Shown here piece after piece: positions 41,528 through 52,057 of a stretch of 64,000 nt of DNA. Source of the DNA: Duganella radicis (GTDB lineage Bacteria > Pseudomonadota > Gammaproteobacteria > Burkholderiales > Burkholderiaceae_D); NCBI RefSeq assembly GCF_009720825.1, contig NZ_WNKY01000003.1:186001-250000 (forward strand), in the 5' to 3' direction. The translations under genes and the position numbers were made by a program. Under the pieces are notes generated by a model that saw only the letters and a list, made by a program, of their open reading frames with translations, did no database searches and was not told where the DNA came from. Position 1 is the stretch's first letter; each line of letters begins with the position of its first letter.

Positions 41528-43506
41528 CGTTTTTTGACTGGCTGGGTCTTGGCTGCCTTGCGGGTGTCATTGGCCTCCGCCAACGCGGCGGCGCAATCCA
41601 CCGGTTCCACCTTGCCCGGATTGACCAGCGGGATGATGGCCGCCGCAGGATTGACGATGGTGGCCAGCGCCACGGCGGCGCCGGCCTTGAGCGCCAGCGG
41701 GCCTTTCTGTGGTCCCACGTCCGGATTGGTGAAGGTGCCGCGCGCATACAGCGGCGTGCGCAGCGAGATGATGCGCAAGCCCTTGGTTTGCGGGCGGACG
41801 TCGAAGTCCAGCGTTTCCCTGGCCATGTCCACATTGCCGCTGACGTTGATCACCGCCTCCTGCGTGTCGATCACGAAGCGGCGCGTTTGCGCCTTGCCGT
41901 GTTCCACCACGAAGTCGCCGGCCAGGCAGTTCAACTGGATTTGCTTGTCGCCGAACAGTTTGACGAAGACCAGGTTGGCGATGTTCAGGCCCGCCGCTTC
42001 CAGGATGAATTTGCTGACCGAGCCTTCGCTGACGGTGGCGCCCAATTCGCCGCTGGAGGTGGCCAGCATGGCGGAGACGGAATTGCCCTTGCCGGCCAGC
42101 GCCGCGTCGCCGCTGACTTCACCCACGCTGGCCTGCATCGATTCCAGTTTGGGGAACAGCTGGCGGATTTTCAGGTGGCGCGCGGCCATGCGGATTTGCG
42201 CGTCGATCTGTTTTTGACGGCCATCCAGCTTGACGTTGGAGGTGATGTCGCCGCCGGCCATGCCGAAGTTGAGTGGCGTGAGTGTCAGCACCTTGTCTTT
42301 CATGACGATGTGGGTTTCGATATCTTGCAGCGGGATGTCGTGCGTGCGTATCAGCTTTTTGCCGGTGAATTTGACGTCGGCGTCCAGCGCGCCCCACTTG
42401 GCGGTGTTGAATTGGTCGACCGGCAGCGCTTTGTCGGTCTTGTCGTTGCCTTTGGCGCCGATGGTGGGGCCGAGGTCTTCCAGCCGCAGCTGGCGCGAGG
42501 TGAGGGCGCCGGTCAGCAGCGGACGTGGTTTGCGCGGGCTATAGGCCAGCGTACCTTCAAGGTCGCTGCCGCCCACGGTGCCGGTGAAGTTTTTATAAGT
42601 CCAGTTCCAGATGGCGCCGGACTTCTTGCCGATCAGGCGTCCGGTGGTGGTGTAGGGCGGCGTCTCCGGCAGCAGCACGCCGGTCAGCGGATACAGGTCG
42701 GCCATGCTGTCGCCGCCCAGCGTCAGTTTCAGATCGAGGCCGGCGGGGGCGCGCGGATCGGTGACCAGGCCTTCGATGGCGATTTTGTTTTTTCCGAGGT
42801 CGGCACTGGCCTGCACCGGGAAGTTGGCGTGTTCGTCGCGCAGGGCCAGCACTTTTCCGACCTTACCGCCGCCGGTGATGGGGGCGTTGCGGTAGCTGCC
42901 GCTGAGGTCAAAACGCAGGCCGTATTGCCGGGCATCGGCGCCCTGGTTGATGCCGCTGGCCTTGGCGCGCAGATCGAGCTTGATGCCGTCGTCGAGGTAG
43001 CGCAGGTCGCCTTCGCCCAGCGTCAGGCGGCCGATATCGACCTCCCATTCGGACGGGCCGTTGTCCTTGAAGGTCCAGGTGTTGCTGCCGTCGGCGCGGC
43101 GCTGCGCTGCCACGGTGACTTTGTCGACCGCGAGGTCGGCGATGGCGACTTCCTTGTGCAGCAGCGGCAGCGGATGGACTGCCGCCACGATGCTGCCGAT
43201 GTTGACCAGTCGCGGGCCGGTGCTGGTCCAGGCGGGATTGGCGATGCTGACGTCGGCGGCGCTGATGCGCGGGCGCGGCACGTAGCGCCGCCAGCCGGAT
43301 TCGGTGGCGTCGCCGTGCTCCCATTGCACGCGCAGGTCGCCGTTGATGGCGAACTCGCGGCCGATGTTGTCGGAGACGCGCTGGTTAATCCATGGGCGCG
43401 CGCGGTTCCAGTCGAAGGTCAGCACGAAGATGACGATCGCCGTCAGCACCAGCAGCAGCGTGGCAACGATGCCAAGCACAATTTTGAGTGGACGCGATTT
43501 TTTCAT
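41524..43506 (-). CDS. AsmA family protein
   Basis: A 660-residue protein with an N-terminal membrane anchor (LKIVLGIVATLLLVLTAIVIFVLTFDW) and a long periplasmic beta-rich body. The start segment with INQRVSDNIGREFAINGDL and the C-terminal AsmA_2-like region (NCLAGDFVVEHGKAQTRRFVIDTQEAVINVSGNVDMARETLDFDVRPQTKGLRIISLRTPLYARGTFTNPDVGP, here abbreviated to its end motifs RTPLYARGTF and NPDVGP) identify the family. AsmA-like proteins bridge inner and outer membrane for lipid transport. The C-terminus ends in a basic KKR tail. It lies 57 bp downstream of the lhr gene on the same strand and overlaps the dctD-like stop. Confidence 0.88.
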   Translation of the reverse strand: MKKSRPLKIVLGIVATLLLVLTAIVIFVLTFDWNRARPWINQRVSDNIGREFAINGDLRVQWEHGDATESGWRRYVPRPRISAADVSIANPAWTSTGPRLVNIGSIVAAVHPLPLLHKEVAIADLAVDKVTVAAQRRADGSNTWTFKDNGPSEWEVDIGRLTLGEGDLRYLDDGIKLDLRAKASGINQGADARQYGLRFDLSGSYRNAPITGGGKVGKVLALRDEHANFPVQASADLGKNKIAIEGLVTDPRAPAGLDLKLTLGGDSMADLYPLTGVLLPETPPYTTTGRLIGKKSGAIWNWTYKNFTGTVGGSDLEGTLAYSPRKPRPLLTGALTSRQLRLEDLGPTIGAKGNDKTDKALPVDQFNTAKWGALDADVKFTGKKLIRTHDIPLQDIETHIVMKDKVLTLTPLNFGMAGGDITSNVKLDGRQKQIDAQIRMAARHLKIRQLFPKLESMQASVGEVSGDAALAGKGNSVSAMLATSSGELGATVSEGSVSKFILEAAGLNIANLVFVKLFGDKQIQLNCLAGDFVVEHGKAQTRRFVIDTQEAVINVSGNVDMARETLDFDVRPQTKGLRIISLRTPLYARGTFTNPDVGPQKGPLALKAGAAVALATIVNPAAAIIPLVNPGKVEPVDCAAALAEANDTRKAAKTQPVKKR

Positions 43507-43563
43507 GGGTATTCATGCTACGCCTTGCGTCTTGATCGTTATGTGCGCTATGCCACAGTGGCG

Positions 43564-46500
43564 TTAAACGGGCGGCTTGCCTACCAGCCAGGCGTGGAGT
43601 AGTTCGCGGTCTTCGGCGCCTTGCAGGTAGTGGAATTTGCCGGCGATCTGGGTGGCGACGGGCAGGCCGTCGCGCAACAGGATGCGGTTGCCGGCCAGTG
43701 CTGGGACTTTGTCGCCGGGCAGCAGGGTGCCGCACAGGTTGAGCGGGTCGACGCCGGAGATGCAGACGTAGCCGCCGTCGTGCGGCCGGCGGCGTGTTTC
43801 GCGTAGCAGGGGGATGGCTTCCGGCAGGGCGAATTGTTCGCCCGAGAGGCCGGCGACGAAGCGGCCGCTGCGGATCTCGCCACGCGCCTCAAGGCGGTGG
43901 TAGACCGGCAGCAGCTCGCGCCAGCTGGGCATCCAGCCGGCTTCGCGCTCCAGCAGGCGCCAGAACATCACGCCGTAGCGGCGCAGCAGCGTCATGGCAA
44001 TGTGTTCCAGCGTGTCCGGATCGGTGCGCGGCTTGCGGGCCGGTGTCGCTGGCCGCGCCGTGATGGCGGTAGCGGTAGCGGCGGCATCGGCGACGGTAGC
44101 GCCGTTTGCATTGGCGGTGCTGGCGCGGCCCTGCGTGGTGACGGCGCTAGCCGCTCCGGCGTGCGGGCCGGGCGCCGCGAGAGCGGTTTCAACGGCGCGC
44201 ACCGTGATGCTTACGTTGTCGCTGCGCCGGACCAGTGCCCAGCGGCCGGCTTCCTCCATCGTTGGACCGGCGCCACGGCGGCGGCGCTTGTCGTTGCTGG
44301 CGCGCTTGTTGGCTGGCGCCAGCATGGCGCGCAGGCCGGCGTAGCTGTCGGCGTTGACCAGCCCTGTGGCCACCAGTTCGCCCAGCGTGTTCTCCAGCTC
44401 CACTGGCAGCAGGCGGGCGTCGTGCGACAGCTCGTCGAAGAACATGGCGCCGTCGCGCTTCAGCGCCTCCAGCACGCGGGCGGCGCGCGGCGACACCTCG
44501 ACTTCGCTCGCCACGGCGGGCAGTGCATGCCACAAGGCCAGTTGGCGGCGCGGCAGCAGCACCAGCGGCGTGCTGCGCACCGGACCACCAGCGGCGCTGG
44601 CCGGCGCGCCGACACGGGTCCAGACGATTTTGCCGACGCGGCACAGATCATCGAGCCACAAAGCCGAGTAGTCGCGCACGCGCAGGGCCAGCAGCTCGCT
44701 TTCCCACGCGCCGGCGGCGGCCTCGTAGCCTTCCAGCTGGGCCAGCGCTTCCGGCAGCGCCTCGATGCCTTGCAGCTGCGCGTCCGGCGTGAGGTGCTGC
44801 CATTCGAGCAGGAAGCGCATGAAGTCCTGACGCTCGACCGGCTCGATCTCGCGCCGAAGGCTGCGGATGGTGTAGCGATGAATGCGCGCCAGCAGATGAC
44901 GTTCGCACCATTCCTCGTCCGTGACGCCGGGCGTGAAGCGGCCACGCATCACATAGCCCTCGCTTTCCAGCTGCGTCAGCGCGATGGTGACTGTGGAGGA
45001 GGGTAGCGCAAGCGGTGCCGCGATCGTCTCCACCGTCTGCGGCCCGAAGCCGCTCAGGCGGGCCCGCAAAATCTCCACCAGCGCCGCATCGCGCGTCCAC
45101 TCTTCGCCACCAATCGCGCCCGCATCGCCCGCCGTCGCGTCCAGCACCGCTTCTGCCCCCGCATCACCCGCCGTGGGGGCCAGCGCCGCTCCTGTCCCCG
45201 CATCGCCTGCCGTAGGGCGCAGCGCCGCTCCTGCGTCCGCGTGCTCCGTCGTCGCGGCCAGCGTCGCTCCTGCGTCCGCGTTCGCCATCGTCGAGGCCAG
45301 CGCCCGCCGCTGGCCCGCCCCGGCCGGTGCGGCGCTGATCGCTGCACCGGGCCAGGCGGCTTGGGCGCAGGGGAGGCGTTCGCGCGCCACCCACAGGTCC
45401 GCGCCGCTGCCGGCGTCGCGCAGGCGCATGGCGCGGCCGCCTGCGGCAAGGCCGTCTATCCATTCCTGCCAGCCTTCTTCCCGCGCCACCTCGTCCGGCG
45501 TAACGCAAGCCAGCGACATCAAAGCCTCATGCATCTCATCGCCACTGCGCACCGAAGGCCAGGCCTCGGCCGCCATCGCCGCAATCGCGCCCACATCCAG
45601 CGCCCCCAGATCATCCGCCGACGCCGGATCGGTCCAGCGCCGCTGGAGCACCGCCCGCGTGCGCCGCTCCTCCAGCGGCGCGTCGTCCAGAAACGCATAT
45701 GGCCGCGCATTCAGAATCTCCATCGCCAGCGGCGACGGCGCCGGCAAATCGCGCGACAGCAAACGCACCTCGCCCGCCTCCATGCGCCGCAACAGCGCCA
45801 GCCAGCCCTCGCTGTCCATCGCCTCATGCAGGCAATCATCCAACGTCTGATCCACCAACGGATGGCTGGGCAACTCCCGCTCGCCGACAATATTCTCCAG
45901 ACACGCCGCCTGATCCGGAAACACCGCCGCCAGCAAATCATCACTCTTCATGCGTTGCAGCTGCGGCGCCACCTTGCGCCCGCCGGTAAAGCGCGGCAAA
46001 GCCAGCGCGGTGGTCGCATTCCAACGCCACCGTACATTGAACAGCGGCGCATCGAGCAAGGCCTGCACCAGCACATGCTCCGCCGTCGCCGATTTCAAAT
46101 ACCGCCACACCTCATCCAGCGGAAAACTATGACTGTCCGACAGCGACAACACAATCGCATCCTCGGTGGCCGCCGCCTGCAACTCAAAATTGAAGGTGCG
46201 GCAGAAGCGCTTGCGCAGGGCCAGTCCCCACGCCCGGTTCACGCGGCTGCCGAACGGCGCATGCAGCACCAACTGCATGCCGCCCGATTCATCGAAGAAG
46301 CGCTCCATCACCAGCGTATCGCGCGTCGGCAGCGCACCCAGCGCGGAACGCGAGCGGGCCATATACTCGGCAATCTGCCGCGCCGCCGCATCCTGCAAGC
46401 CCAGATGCTCGACCAGCCAATCTACAGCGCTTTCAATACCGGCCTCGCCATCCGGTGCGGCAGCCAGCAAGCGATCCATCTCGCCGCGCAAGCGCGCCAC

Positions 46501-48240
46501 CCCGACCGACAACTCGTCGCTGCGGCCCGGCGCCTCGCCCAGCCAGAACGGAATGTTCGGCGCTGCCCCATGCGCATCCTCCACCCGCACCTTGCCCGCA
46601 TCCACGCGCAGGATGCGGTACGAGGTATTCCCAAGCTGGAAAACATCGCCGGCCAGACTCTCCACCGCAAAATCTTCGTGCACCGTGCCGATACTCTGGC
46701 CCTGCGGCTCCAGCAGCACCGTGTAATCGGCGTTATCCGGTATAGTCCCGCCGGACATCACCGCCGTCATCTTGCCGCCGCGCCGTCCGCGCAAGGTGCC
46801 GCTCACCGTATCGCGGTGCAGGTAGGAACCACGCACGCCCTGGCGGCTGGTGTAGCCATCGGTCAGCATGTGCAGCACGTCGTCGTAATGCCGCCGGTCC
46901 AGCTGCGCATAAGGTGAGGCGCGCCGCACCAGCTGATACAGGCCGTCCTCGCTCCACTCGCGGCATGCCACTTCCGCCACAATCTGCTGCGCCAGCACGT
47001 CCAGCGGCGCTTGAGGAATGTGCAGCGCATCCAGCTCGTCGCGCCGCACGCAGTCCAGCAGCGCCGTGCATTCGACCAGGTCATCGCGCGACGTGGGGAA
47101 CAGCCGGCCCTTGGGCAGACCGCCAACGTGGTGGCCCGAACGGCCCACGCGTTGCAGGAAAGCGGCGATGCTGCGTGGAGAACCGATCTGGCACACCGGA
47201 TCCACATCGCCGATATCGATGCCCAGCTCCAGCGACGCGGTGGCGATCAGCACCCGCAACTCGCCGCGCTTGAGACGCTGCTCGGCGTCGAAGCGGTACT
47301 CTTTGGCCAGGCTGCCGTGGTGCGCCGCCACGTGCTGCGGTCCGATGCGGTCGGCCAGATGGCGCGCCATGCGCTCGGCCATGCGGCGCGTGTTCACGAA
47401 CACCAGCGTGGTGCGGTGCATGGCCGTCAGCTCGGCGATGCGGTCGTAAACGCGCTCCCACACCTCATTTGCCATCACCGCCTCCAGCGGCACCGGCGGC
47501 AGTTCCAGATTCAGATCGCGCGCCCGCACATGGCCCACATCCACCACCGCACAGGGACGCCCGCTGCCGGCGAGGAACTGCGCCACCGCCGATATCGGCT
47601 TCTGCGTGGCCGACAGGCCTACCCGCACCGGCGGCTGCGCGCACAGCGCCGCCAGCCGCTCGAGGCTTAGCGCCAGATGGCTGCCACGCTTGCTGCCGGC
47701 CACCGCGTGGATTTCATCGACGATCACGGTGCGCACGCCGGCCAGCATGGCACGGCCGCTGTCCGAGCCAAGCAGCACGTACAGCGATTCCGGCGTCGAC
47801 ACCAGGATGTGCGGCGCGCGCCGGCGCATGGCGTTGCGCTCGGCCTGTGTGGTGTCACCGGTGCGCACGGCGGTGCGGATGCCGTGCGGCGGCTGGCCCA
47901 TGGCCTCCAGTTCGCGCCCTATGCCTTCCAGTGGCGCCAGCAGGTTGACGCGGATATCGTTGGACAGCGCCTTCAAAGGCGACACATACAGCACCCGCGT
48001 TGCATCCGGCAGCGGCGCCTCGCGGCTCTCGCGCACCAGCGCATCGATGGCGGCGAGGAAGGCGGTCAGGGTTTTACCTGAGCCGGTGGGCGCGGCGACC
48101 AGTGTCGCGCGGCCGGACTGGATCAGCGGCCAGGCGCGCTGCTGCGCCTCGGTGGCGGCAGCAAAGGCAGAGCTGAACCACGCCGCCACCGCAGGGTGGA
48201 AGCGATAAATGTCGGCGGCGGTGTGCAGGGCGTCGGTCAT
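43564..48240 (-). CDS. lhr: Lhr-type DEAD/H-box helicase, enlarged by low-complexity inserts
   Basis: A 1558-residue superfamily 2 helicase. RecA-like domain 1 has Walker A APTGSGKT (50-57) and motif II DEIH (175-178); domain 2 has [10 protein letters not shown] and the motif [12 protein letters not shown] winged helix and the Lhr-specific beta-barrel follow, so the Lhr core is complete (about 1-870), and a long Lhr C-terminal region continues to the end. Lhr proteins are 3'-5' DNA/DNA:RNA helicases linked to repair. Two low-complexity spacers are inserted in the C-terminal half: an Ala/Gly/Thr-rich tandem repeat (about residues 979-1040) and an Ala/Thr-rich linker (about 1355-1405) after a basic KRRRR patch. 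It is divergent from the hybrid kinase with a 53-bp gap and upstream of asmA. Confidence 0.93.
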   Translation of the reverse strand: MTDALHTAADIYRFHPAVAAWFSSAFAAATEAQQRAWPLIQSGRATLVAAPTGSGKTLTAFLAAIDALVRESREAPLPDATRVLYVSPLKALSNDIRVNLLAPLEGIGRELEAMGQPPHGIRTAVRTGDTTQAERNAMRRRAPHILVSTPESLYVLLGSDSGRAMLAGVRTVIVDEIHAVAGSKRGSHLALSLERLAALCAQPPVRVGLSATQKPISAVAQFLAGSGRPCAVVDVGHVRARDLNLELPPVPLEAVMANEVWERVYDRIAELTAMHRTTLVFVNTRRMAERMARHLADRIGPQHVAAHHGSLAKEYRFDAEQRLKRGELRVLIATASLELGIDIGDVDPVCQIGSPRSIAAFLQRVGRSGHHVGGLPKGRLFPTSRDDLVECTALLDCVRRDELDALHIPQAPLDVLAQQIVAEVACREWSEDGLYQLVRRASPYAQLDRRHYDDVLHMLTDGYTSRQGVRGSYLHRDTVSGTLRGRRGGKMTAVMSGGTIPDNADYTVLLEPQGQSIGTVHEDFAVESLAGDVFQLGNTSYRILRVDAGKVRVEDAHGAAPNIPFWLGEAPGRSDELSVGVARLRGEMDRLLAAAPDGEAGIESAVDWLVEHLGLQDAAARQIAEYMARSRSALGALPTRDTLVMERFFDESGGMQLVLHAPFGSRVNRAWGLALRKRFCRTFNFELQAAATEDAIVLSLSDSHSFPLDEVWRYLKSATAEHVLVQALLDAPLFNVRWRWNATTALALPRFTGGRKVAPQLQRMKSDDLLAAVFPDQAACLENIVGERELPSHPLVDQTLDDCLHEAMDSEGWLALLRRMEAGEVRLLSRDLPAPSPLAMEILNARPYAFLDDAPLEERRTRAVLQRRWTDPASADDLGALDVGAIAAMAAEAWPSVRSGDEMHEALMSLACVTPDEVAREEGWQEWIDGLAAGGRAMRLRDAGSGADLWVARERLPCAQAAWPGAAISAAPAGAGQRRALASTMANADAGATLAATTEHADAGAALRPTAGDAGTGAALAPTAGDAGAEAVLDATAGDAGAIGGEEWTRDAALVEILRARLSGFGPQTVETIAAPLALPSSTVTIALTQLESEGYVMRGRFTPGVTDEEWCERHLLARIHRYTIRSLRREIEPVERQDFMRFLLEWQHLTPDAQLQGIEALPEALAQLEGYEAAAGAWESELLALRVRDYSALWLDDLCRVGKIVWTRVGAPASAAGGPVRSTPLVLLPRRQLALWHALPAVASEVEVSPRAARVLEALKRDGAMFFDELSHDARLLPVELENTLGELVATGLVNADSYAGLRAMLAPANKRASNDKRRRRGAGPTMEEAGRWALVRRSDNVSITVRAVETALAAPGPHAGAASAVTTQGRASTANANGATVADAAATATAITARPATPARKPRTDPDTLEHIAMTLLRRYGVMFWRLLEREAGWMPSWRELLPVYHRLEARGEIRSGRFVAGLSGEQFALPEAIPLLRETRRRPHDGGYVCISGVDPLNLCGTLLPGDKVPALAGNRILLRDGLPVATQIAGKFHYLQGAEDRELLHAWLVGKPPV
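45121..45304 (-). repeat. In-frame 39-bp minisatellite inside lhr (about 4.7 units)
   Basis: Units begin at 45121, 45160, 45199 and 45238, with a partial fifth from 45277. Each is 39 bp (13 codons), so copy changes keep the frame. The encoded units look like [13 protein letters not shown] with variable residues. Units 1-3 share most bases; unit 4 is more diverged. Confidence 0.85.
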
Positions 48241-48293
48241 GGTCGGGGCATGGTAAGCTCGAAAACATTGTAAATCATGAATGGTTCAGGCAC

Positions 48294-51200
48294 ATGTCCG
48301 GCGTAGCCAAGGATGAGATACCGATGTTCCTCAGCGCCCCGGGCGAGCTGGGGGCGCGCATCTGGGCCTACGACTGGCAAAACACGCCGCTCGGTCCCAT
48401 CTCCGGCTGGCCGCATAGCCTGAAGACGGTGATTAACCTGATGCTCAATTCACCGCAGCCGATGTGGATGGGGTGGGGTGAACAGGTGACGTTTTTATAC
48501 AACGACGCCTACATCGATGTCCTCGGCATGGCCAAGCACCCGTGGGCCCTGGGACGGCCCACGGTCGAGGTCTGGGCCGAGATCTGGGACTATTGCGGAC
48601 CGCTGGTGGAACGCGTGTTCACGCATGGCGAGTCGACCATGGCCGACGACGTGCAGCTGTTCATGCGGCGCGGCGACTTCCTTGAAGAGACGTTCTACGC
48701 CTTCTCCTATAGCCCGGTGCGCGACGAGTCCGGGCAGGTGGCGGGCCTGTTCTGCGCCAATCTCGATGTCACCAGCCGCCACCTGAACGCGCGCCGCCTG
48801 CGCACGCTGTCGGACCTGAACGCCCGCACGCTACAGGAAAGGACGGTGCTGGGCGCCTGCGCCATCGCGCTGGACGCCATCGCCGCCAATCCCGACGACA
48901 TACCGTTTGCCCAGCTTTATCTCAGCGATGCGCAGGGGCCGGCGCGGCTGCTCAAGTCCACCCATGCACAGATGGACAGCCACGGCGAGCTGTTTGCGGT
49001 TGACGCGGTGATCGCCGAAGCGGCGCCGCGCCTGGTCACGCTGGGACAGCCGCTGGCCGGGGTGCCGGCCGGACCATCGCGGCAGCCGGTCCGGCAAGCG
49101 CTGGTGCTGCCGGTGCTGGGCTGCGGCGCGCTGGTGCTGGGTGTGAGCGCGGCGCGGCTGCTGGACGCGGAGTATCGCGGCTTTCTTGAGTTGATCGCCA
49201 CCCAGACCAGCAACGCGATCCGCCATGCGCGCGCGGCGGAAGATGAGCGCCTGCGGGCCGACATGCTGGCGGAAGTGGACCGCGCCAAGACGCAATTCTT
49301 CGGCAACATCAGCCACGAATTCCGCACCCCGCTGACCTTGCTGCTCGGCCCCGTGCAGGATGCGCTGGAAGATCCCGCCGCGCCGCTGCCGGAGGCGCAG
49401 CGCGAGCGCCTGCACATCATCCAGCGCAATGCGGTGCGGCTGCAAAAGCTGGTCAACACGCTGCTGGATTTCTCGCGAGTGGAAGCGGGGCGTGCGCAGG
49501 CCCGTTTCATCGCCACCGACCTGGCGGCGATGACCATCGACCTGGCCAGCAGCTTCCGTTCCGCCATCGAAAGCGCCGGCATGCGGCTGGTGGTGGATTG
49601 CCCGCCGCTGCCGGCGCCCGTGTATGTCGATCCGGAGATGTGGGAAAAGATTGTGCTCAACCTGCTGTCCAACGCTTTCAAGTTCACTTTTGAGGGCGAG
49701 GTGCGGGTCAGCTTGCGCGTGGCTGGCGCGCAGGTAAGGCTGGCGGTGGCGGATACCGGCAGCGGCATCCCGCAGGACCAGCTGCCATTGCTGTTCGAGC
49801 GCTTCCACCGGGTGGAGGGCGCGCGTTCGCGCACGCACGAGGGCTCGGGCATCGGCCTGGCGCTGGTGCGCGATCTGGTGGCGCTGCATGGCGGTGCGAT
49901 CGACGTGGAAAGCGTGCCGGGACACGGCTCGATATTCAGTGTGACGCTGCCGCTGGGGACCACCCATCTACCGCCCGACCAACTGGGCGTGGCGCCTGCA
50001 CGGCCGTTGCAAAGCACGGCGGCAGCCTACGTGGCGGAAGCGGAAGGATGGCTGCCGCATGCGGTAACGGCGGGCGGCGGCGCTGCGCCACGCGGCCGGC
50101 TGCTGATCGTCGACGACAACGCCGACATGCGCGACTACCTGCAACGCCTGTTGCAGCCGCACTGGCAGGTGGAGGTCTGCAACAACGGCGCGGAAGCGCT
50201 GGCCGTGATCGCGCGTCGGGCGCCGGACCTGATCCTGTCGGACGTGATGATGCCGCAGCTGGACGGCTTCGGCCTGCTGGCCGCCTTGCGCGCGCGGGAA
50301 ACCACGCGCGACATTCCGTTCATGATGCTGTCCGCGCGCGCCGGCGAGGAAGCGCGGCTGGAAGGCTTGCAGGCCGGCGCCGATGATTATCTGGTCAAGC
50401 CATTCTCCGGGCGCGAGCTGCTGGCGCGCATCGAGGTGCTGCGGCTGCGCCAGCGCGTGCGCACGGTGCAGGACGAGGCCACGCGCCGCATGCGCAGCAT
50501 CTTCAGCCAGGCGCCGGTGGCGATCTGTATCCTCGGCGGTCCGCAGCACGTGTTCGAGCAGGCCAACGATTACTATCAGCAGCTGATTGGCCCACGTCAG
50601 CTGCTGGGGCTTCCGGTGCGCGAGGCGCTGCCGGAACTGGAATCGCAAGGCATCTACGAACTGCTGGACGGCGTTCTGGCCAGCGGCCAGCCGTATGTCG
50701 GCCGTTCGGTGCAAGTACGGCTACGGCAAGTGCCGGAGATGGATCTGCGCGACCGTTGGTTCGACTTCGTCTACCAGCCACTGTTCGACGCCGCCGGCAA
50801 TGCCGAAGGTGTGGCGGTGGTGGCGTTTGAAGTGACCGAGCTGGCCATCGCCAAGCGTGACGCCGAAACCGCCAACCGCGCCAAGGACGAATTCCTCGCC
50901 ATGCTGGGGCATGAGCTGCGCAATCCGCTGGCGCCCATCGTCACCGCCTTGCAGCTGATGCGCATGCGTGGCAGCGACTTCGCACTCAAGGAGCGCACCG
51001 TGATCGAGCGCCAGACGCGCCATCTGGTGGCGCTGGTGGACGACCTGCTGGATGTGTCGCGCGTGGCGGAGGGAAAAATCCAGCTGCGCCGTCAGGTGGC
51101 GGAGATCAATGATGTCGTCATGCGCGCGATTGAAACGGCCAGCCCGCTGATCGAGCAAAAGCGCCACGCGCTGTCGGTTGAGGTGCCGGCCAGCGGCTTG

Positions 51201-51968
51201 CCGGTGCTGGCCGATCCGGTGCGGCTGGCGCAGGTGTTGGCCAACCTGCTGACCAACGCCGCCAAATACACCGAGCCGGGCGGCCAGCTGGCGGTGCGCG
51301 CGCGCCTGGAAAACGGCGAGGTGCTGGTGGAAGTACACGACAACGGCATCGGCATCTCGGCCGAGATGCTGGGCTGCGTGTTCGAGCGCTTTACCCAGGA
51401 ACGGCAAGCCCTGAGCCGCTCGCAGGGAGGGCTGGGCCTTGGCCTGGCCATCGCCCGCAGCATGACCGAGCTGCATGGCGGCCGTGTTGAGGCGCACAGC
51501 GACGGCAAGGGCCGCGGCAGCACTTTCGTGGTGCGCCTGCCGGCATGGCGGGAACAGCGCTCGGAGCACGAGCGCATCGCGCCATCGGCGGCGCTGGCGC
51601 TGGCGCCTGGCCAACTGCGCGTCATGATCGTGGATGACAACGAAGACGCGGCGCGCGCGCTGGGCGAGGGACTGGAGCTGCTGGGCCATACGGTGCAGGT
51701 GGCGTTCAGCGCGCCCGATGCCATCGTGCTGGCGTCGCATTTCCGGCCGCAGGTGGGCATCCTCGATATCGGCCTGCCCGGCATGGATGGCTATGAACTG
51801 GCGCAACGCCTGCGCCAGCTGAGCGGCGGTGCCGCCCTGCGCCTGTTCGCAGTCACCGGCTACGGCCAGGACGCCGACCGCCAGCAGGCCATTGCGGCAG
51901 GTTTTGAACAACACCTCACCAAACCGGTCGAACTGCACCGGCTCGACACCCTGCTGCAAAATCATTAA
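48294..51968 (+). CDS. Double hybrid histidine kinase (PAS-GAF-HK-REC-PAS-HK-REC)
   Basis: A 1224-residue soluble signalling protein. Order: PAS (about 45-165), GAF-like (about 175-315), HisKA with His341 (FGNISHEFRTPLTLLLGP) and HATPase to about 555, receiver with Asp650 (LILSDVMMPQLDG), second PAS (about 732-855), second HisKA with His873 (MLGHELRNPLAPIV) and HATPase, and a C-terminal receiver (VMIVDDNEDAARAL, ILDIGLPGMDG). All catalytic boxes look intact in both kinase modules (SGIGLALVRD and LGLGLAIARS). No output domain, so it probably feeds another regulator by phosphorelay. Start at 48294 has a weak ribosome site; an in-frame ATG at 48324 is an alternative. It is divergent from lhr. 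Confidence 0.88.
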   Translation: MSGVAKDEIPMFLSAPGELGARIWAYDWQNTPLGPISGWPHSLKTVINLMLNSPQPMWMGWGEQVTFLYNDAYIDVLGMAKHPWALGRPTVEVWAEIWDYCGPLVERVFTHGESTMADDVQLFMRRGDFLEETFYAFSYSPVRDESGQVAGLFCANLDVTSRHLNARRLRTLSDLNARTLQERTVLGACAIALDAIAANPDDIPFAQLYLSDAQGPARLLKSTHAQMDSHGELFAVDAVIAEAAPRLVTLGQPLAGVPAGPSRQPVRQALVLPVLGCGALVLGVSAARLLDAEYRGFLELIATQTSNAIRHARAAEDERLRADMLAEVDRAKTQFFGNISHEFRTPLTLLLGPVQDALEDPAAPLPEAQRERLHIIQRNAVRLQKLVNTLLDFSRVEAGRAQARFIATDLAAMTIDLASSFRSAIESAGMRLVVDCPPLPAPVYVDPEMWEKIVLNLLSNAFKFTFEGEVRVSLRVAGAQVRLAVADTGSGIPQDQLPLLFERFHRVEGARSRTHEGSGIGLALVRDLVALHGGAIDVESVPGHGSIFSVTLPLGTTHLPPDQLGVAPARPLQSTAAAYVAEAEGWLPHAVTAGGGAAPRGRLLIVDDNADMRDYLQRLLQPHWQVEVCNNGAEALAVIARRAPDLILSDVMMPQLDGFGLLAALRARETTRDIPFMMLSARAGEEARLEGLQAGADDYLVKPFSGRELLARIEVLRLRQRVRTVQDEATRRMRSIFSQAPVAICILGGPQHVFEQANDYYQQLIGPRQLLGLPVREALPELESQGIYELLDGVLASGQPYVGRSVQVRLRQVPEMDLRDRWFDFVYQPLFDAAGNAEGVAVVAFEVTELAIAKRDAETANRAKDEFLAMLGHELRNPLAPIVTALQLMRMRGSDFALKERTVIERQTRHLVALVDDLLDVSRVAEGKIQLRRQVAEINDVVMRAIETASPLIEQKRHALSVEVPASGLPVLADPVRLAQVLANLLTNAAKYTEPGGQLAVRARLENGEVLVEVHDNGIGISAEMLGCVFERFTQERQALSRSQGGLGLGLAIARSMTELHGGRVEAHSDGKGRGSTFVVRLPAWREQRSEHERIAPSAALALAPGQLRVMIVDDNEDAARALGEGLELLGHTVQVAFSAPDAIVLASHFRPQVGILDIGLPGMDGYELAQRLRQLSGGAALRLFAVTGYGQDADRQQAIAAGFEQHLTKPVELHRLDTLLQNH

Positions 51969-51972
51969 TTAA

Positions 51973-52000
51973 ACCTTGGTATGAGTTCGCATACGAAGGT
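51973..52000. repeat. Near-perfect inverted repeat between hybrid kinase and GGDEF-EAL gene
   Basis: ACCTTGGTATG-AGTTCG-CATACGAAGGT: 11-bp arms with one mismatch and a 6-nt loop. It lies just after the kinase stop and about 57 bp before the next ATG. No T tract follows, so an operator is as likely as a terminator. Confidence 0.5.
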
Positions 52001-52057
52001 GCAATTTCGCCGGAATCCTCCTGAATTTATATTGATGCCTGGTCATCGGGAGGATTT

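Noticed and set aside
45121..45304. CRISPR-like periodicity
   Set aside because: Units are contiguous 39-bp tandem copies without unique spacers and lie in frame inside lhr, so it is a coding minisatellite.
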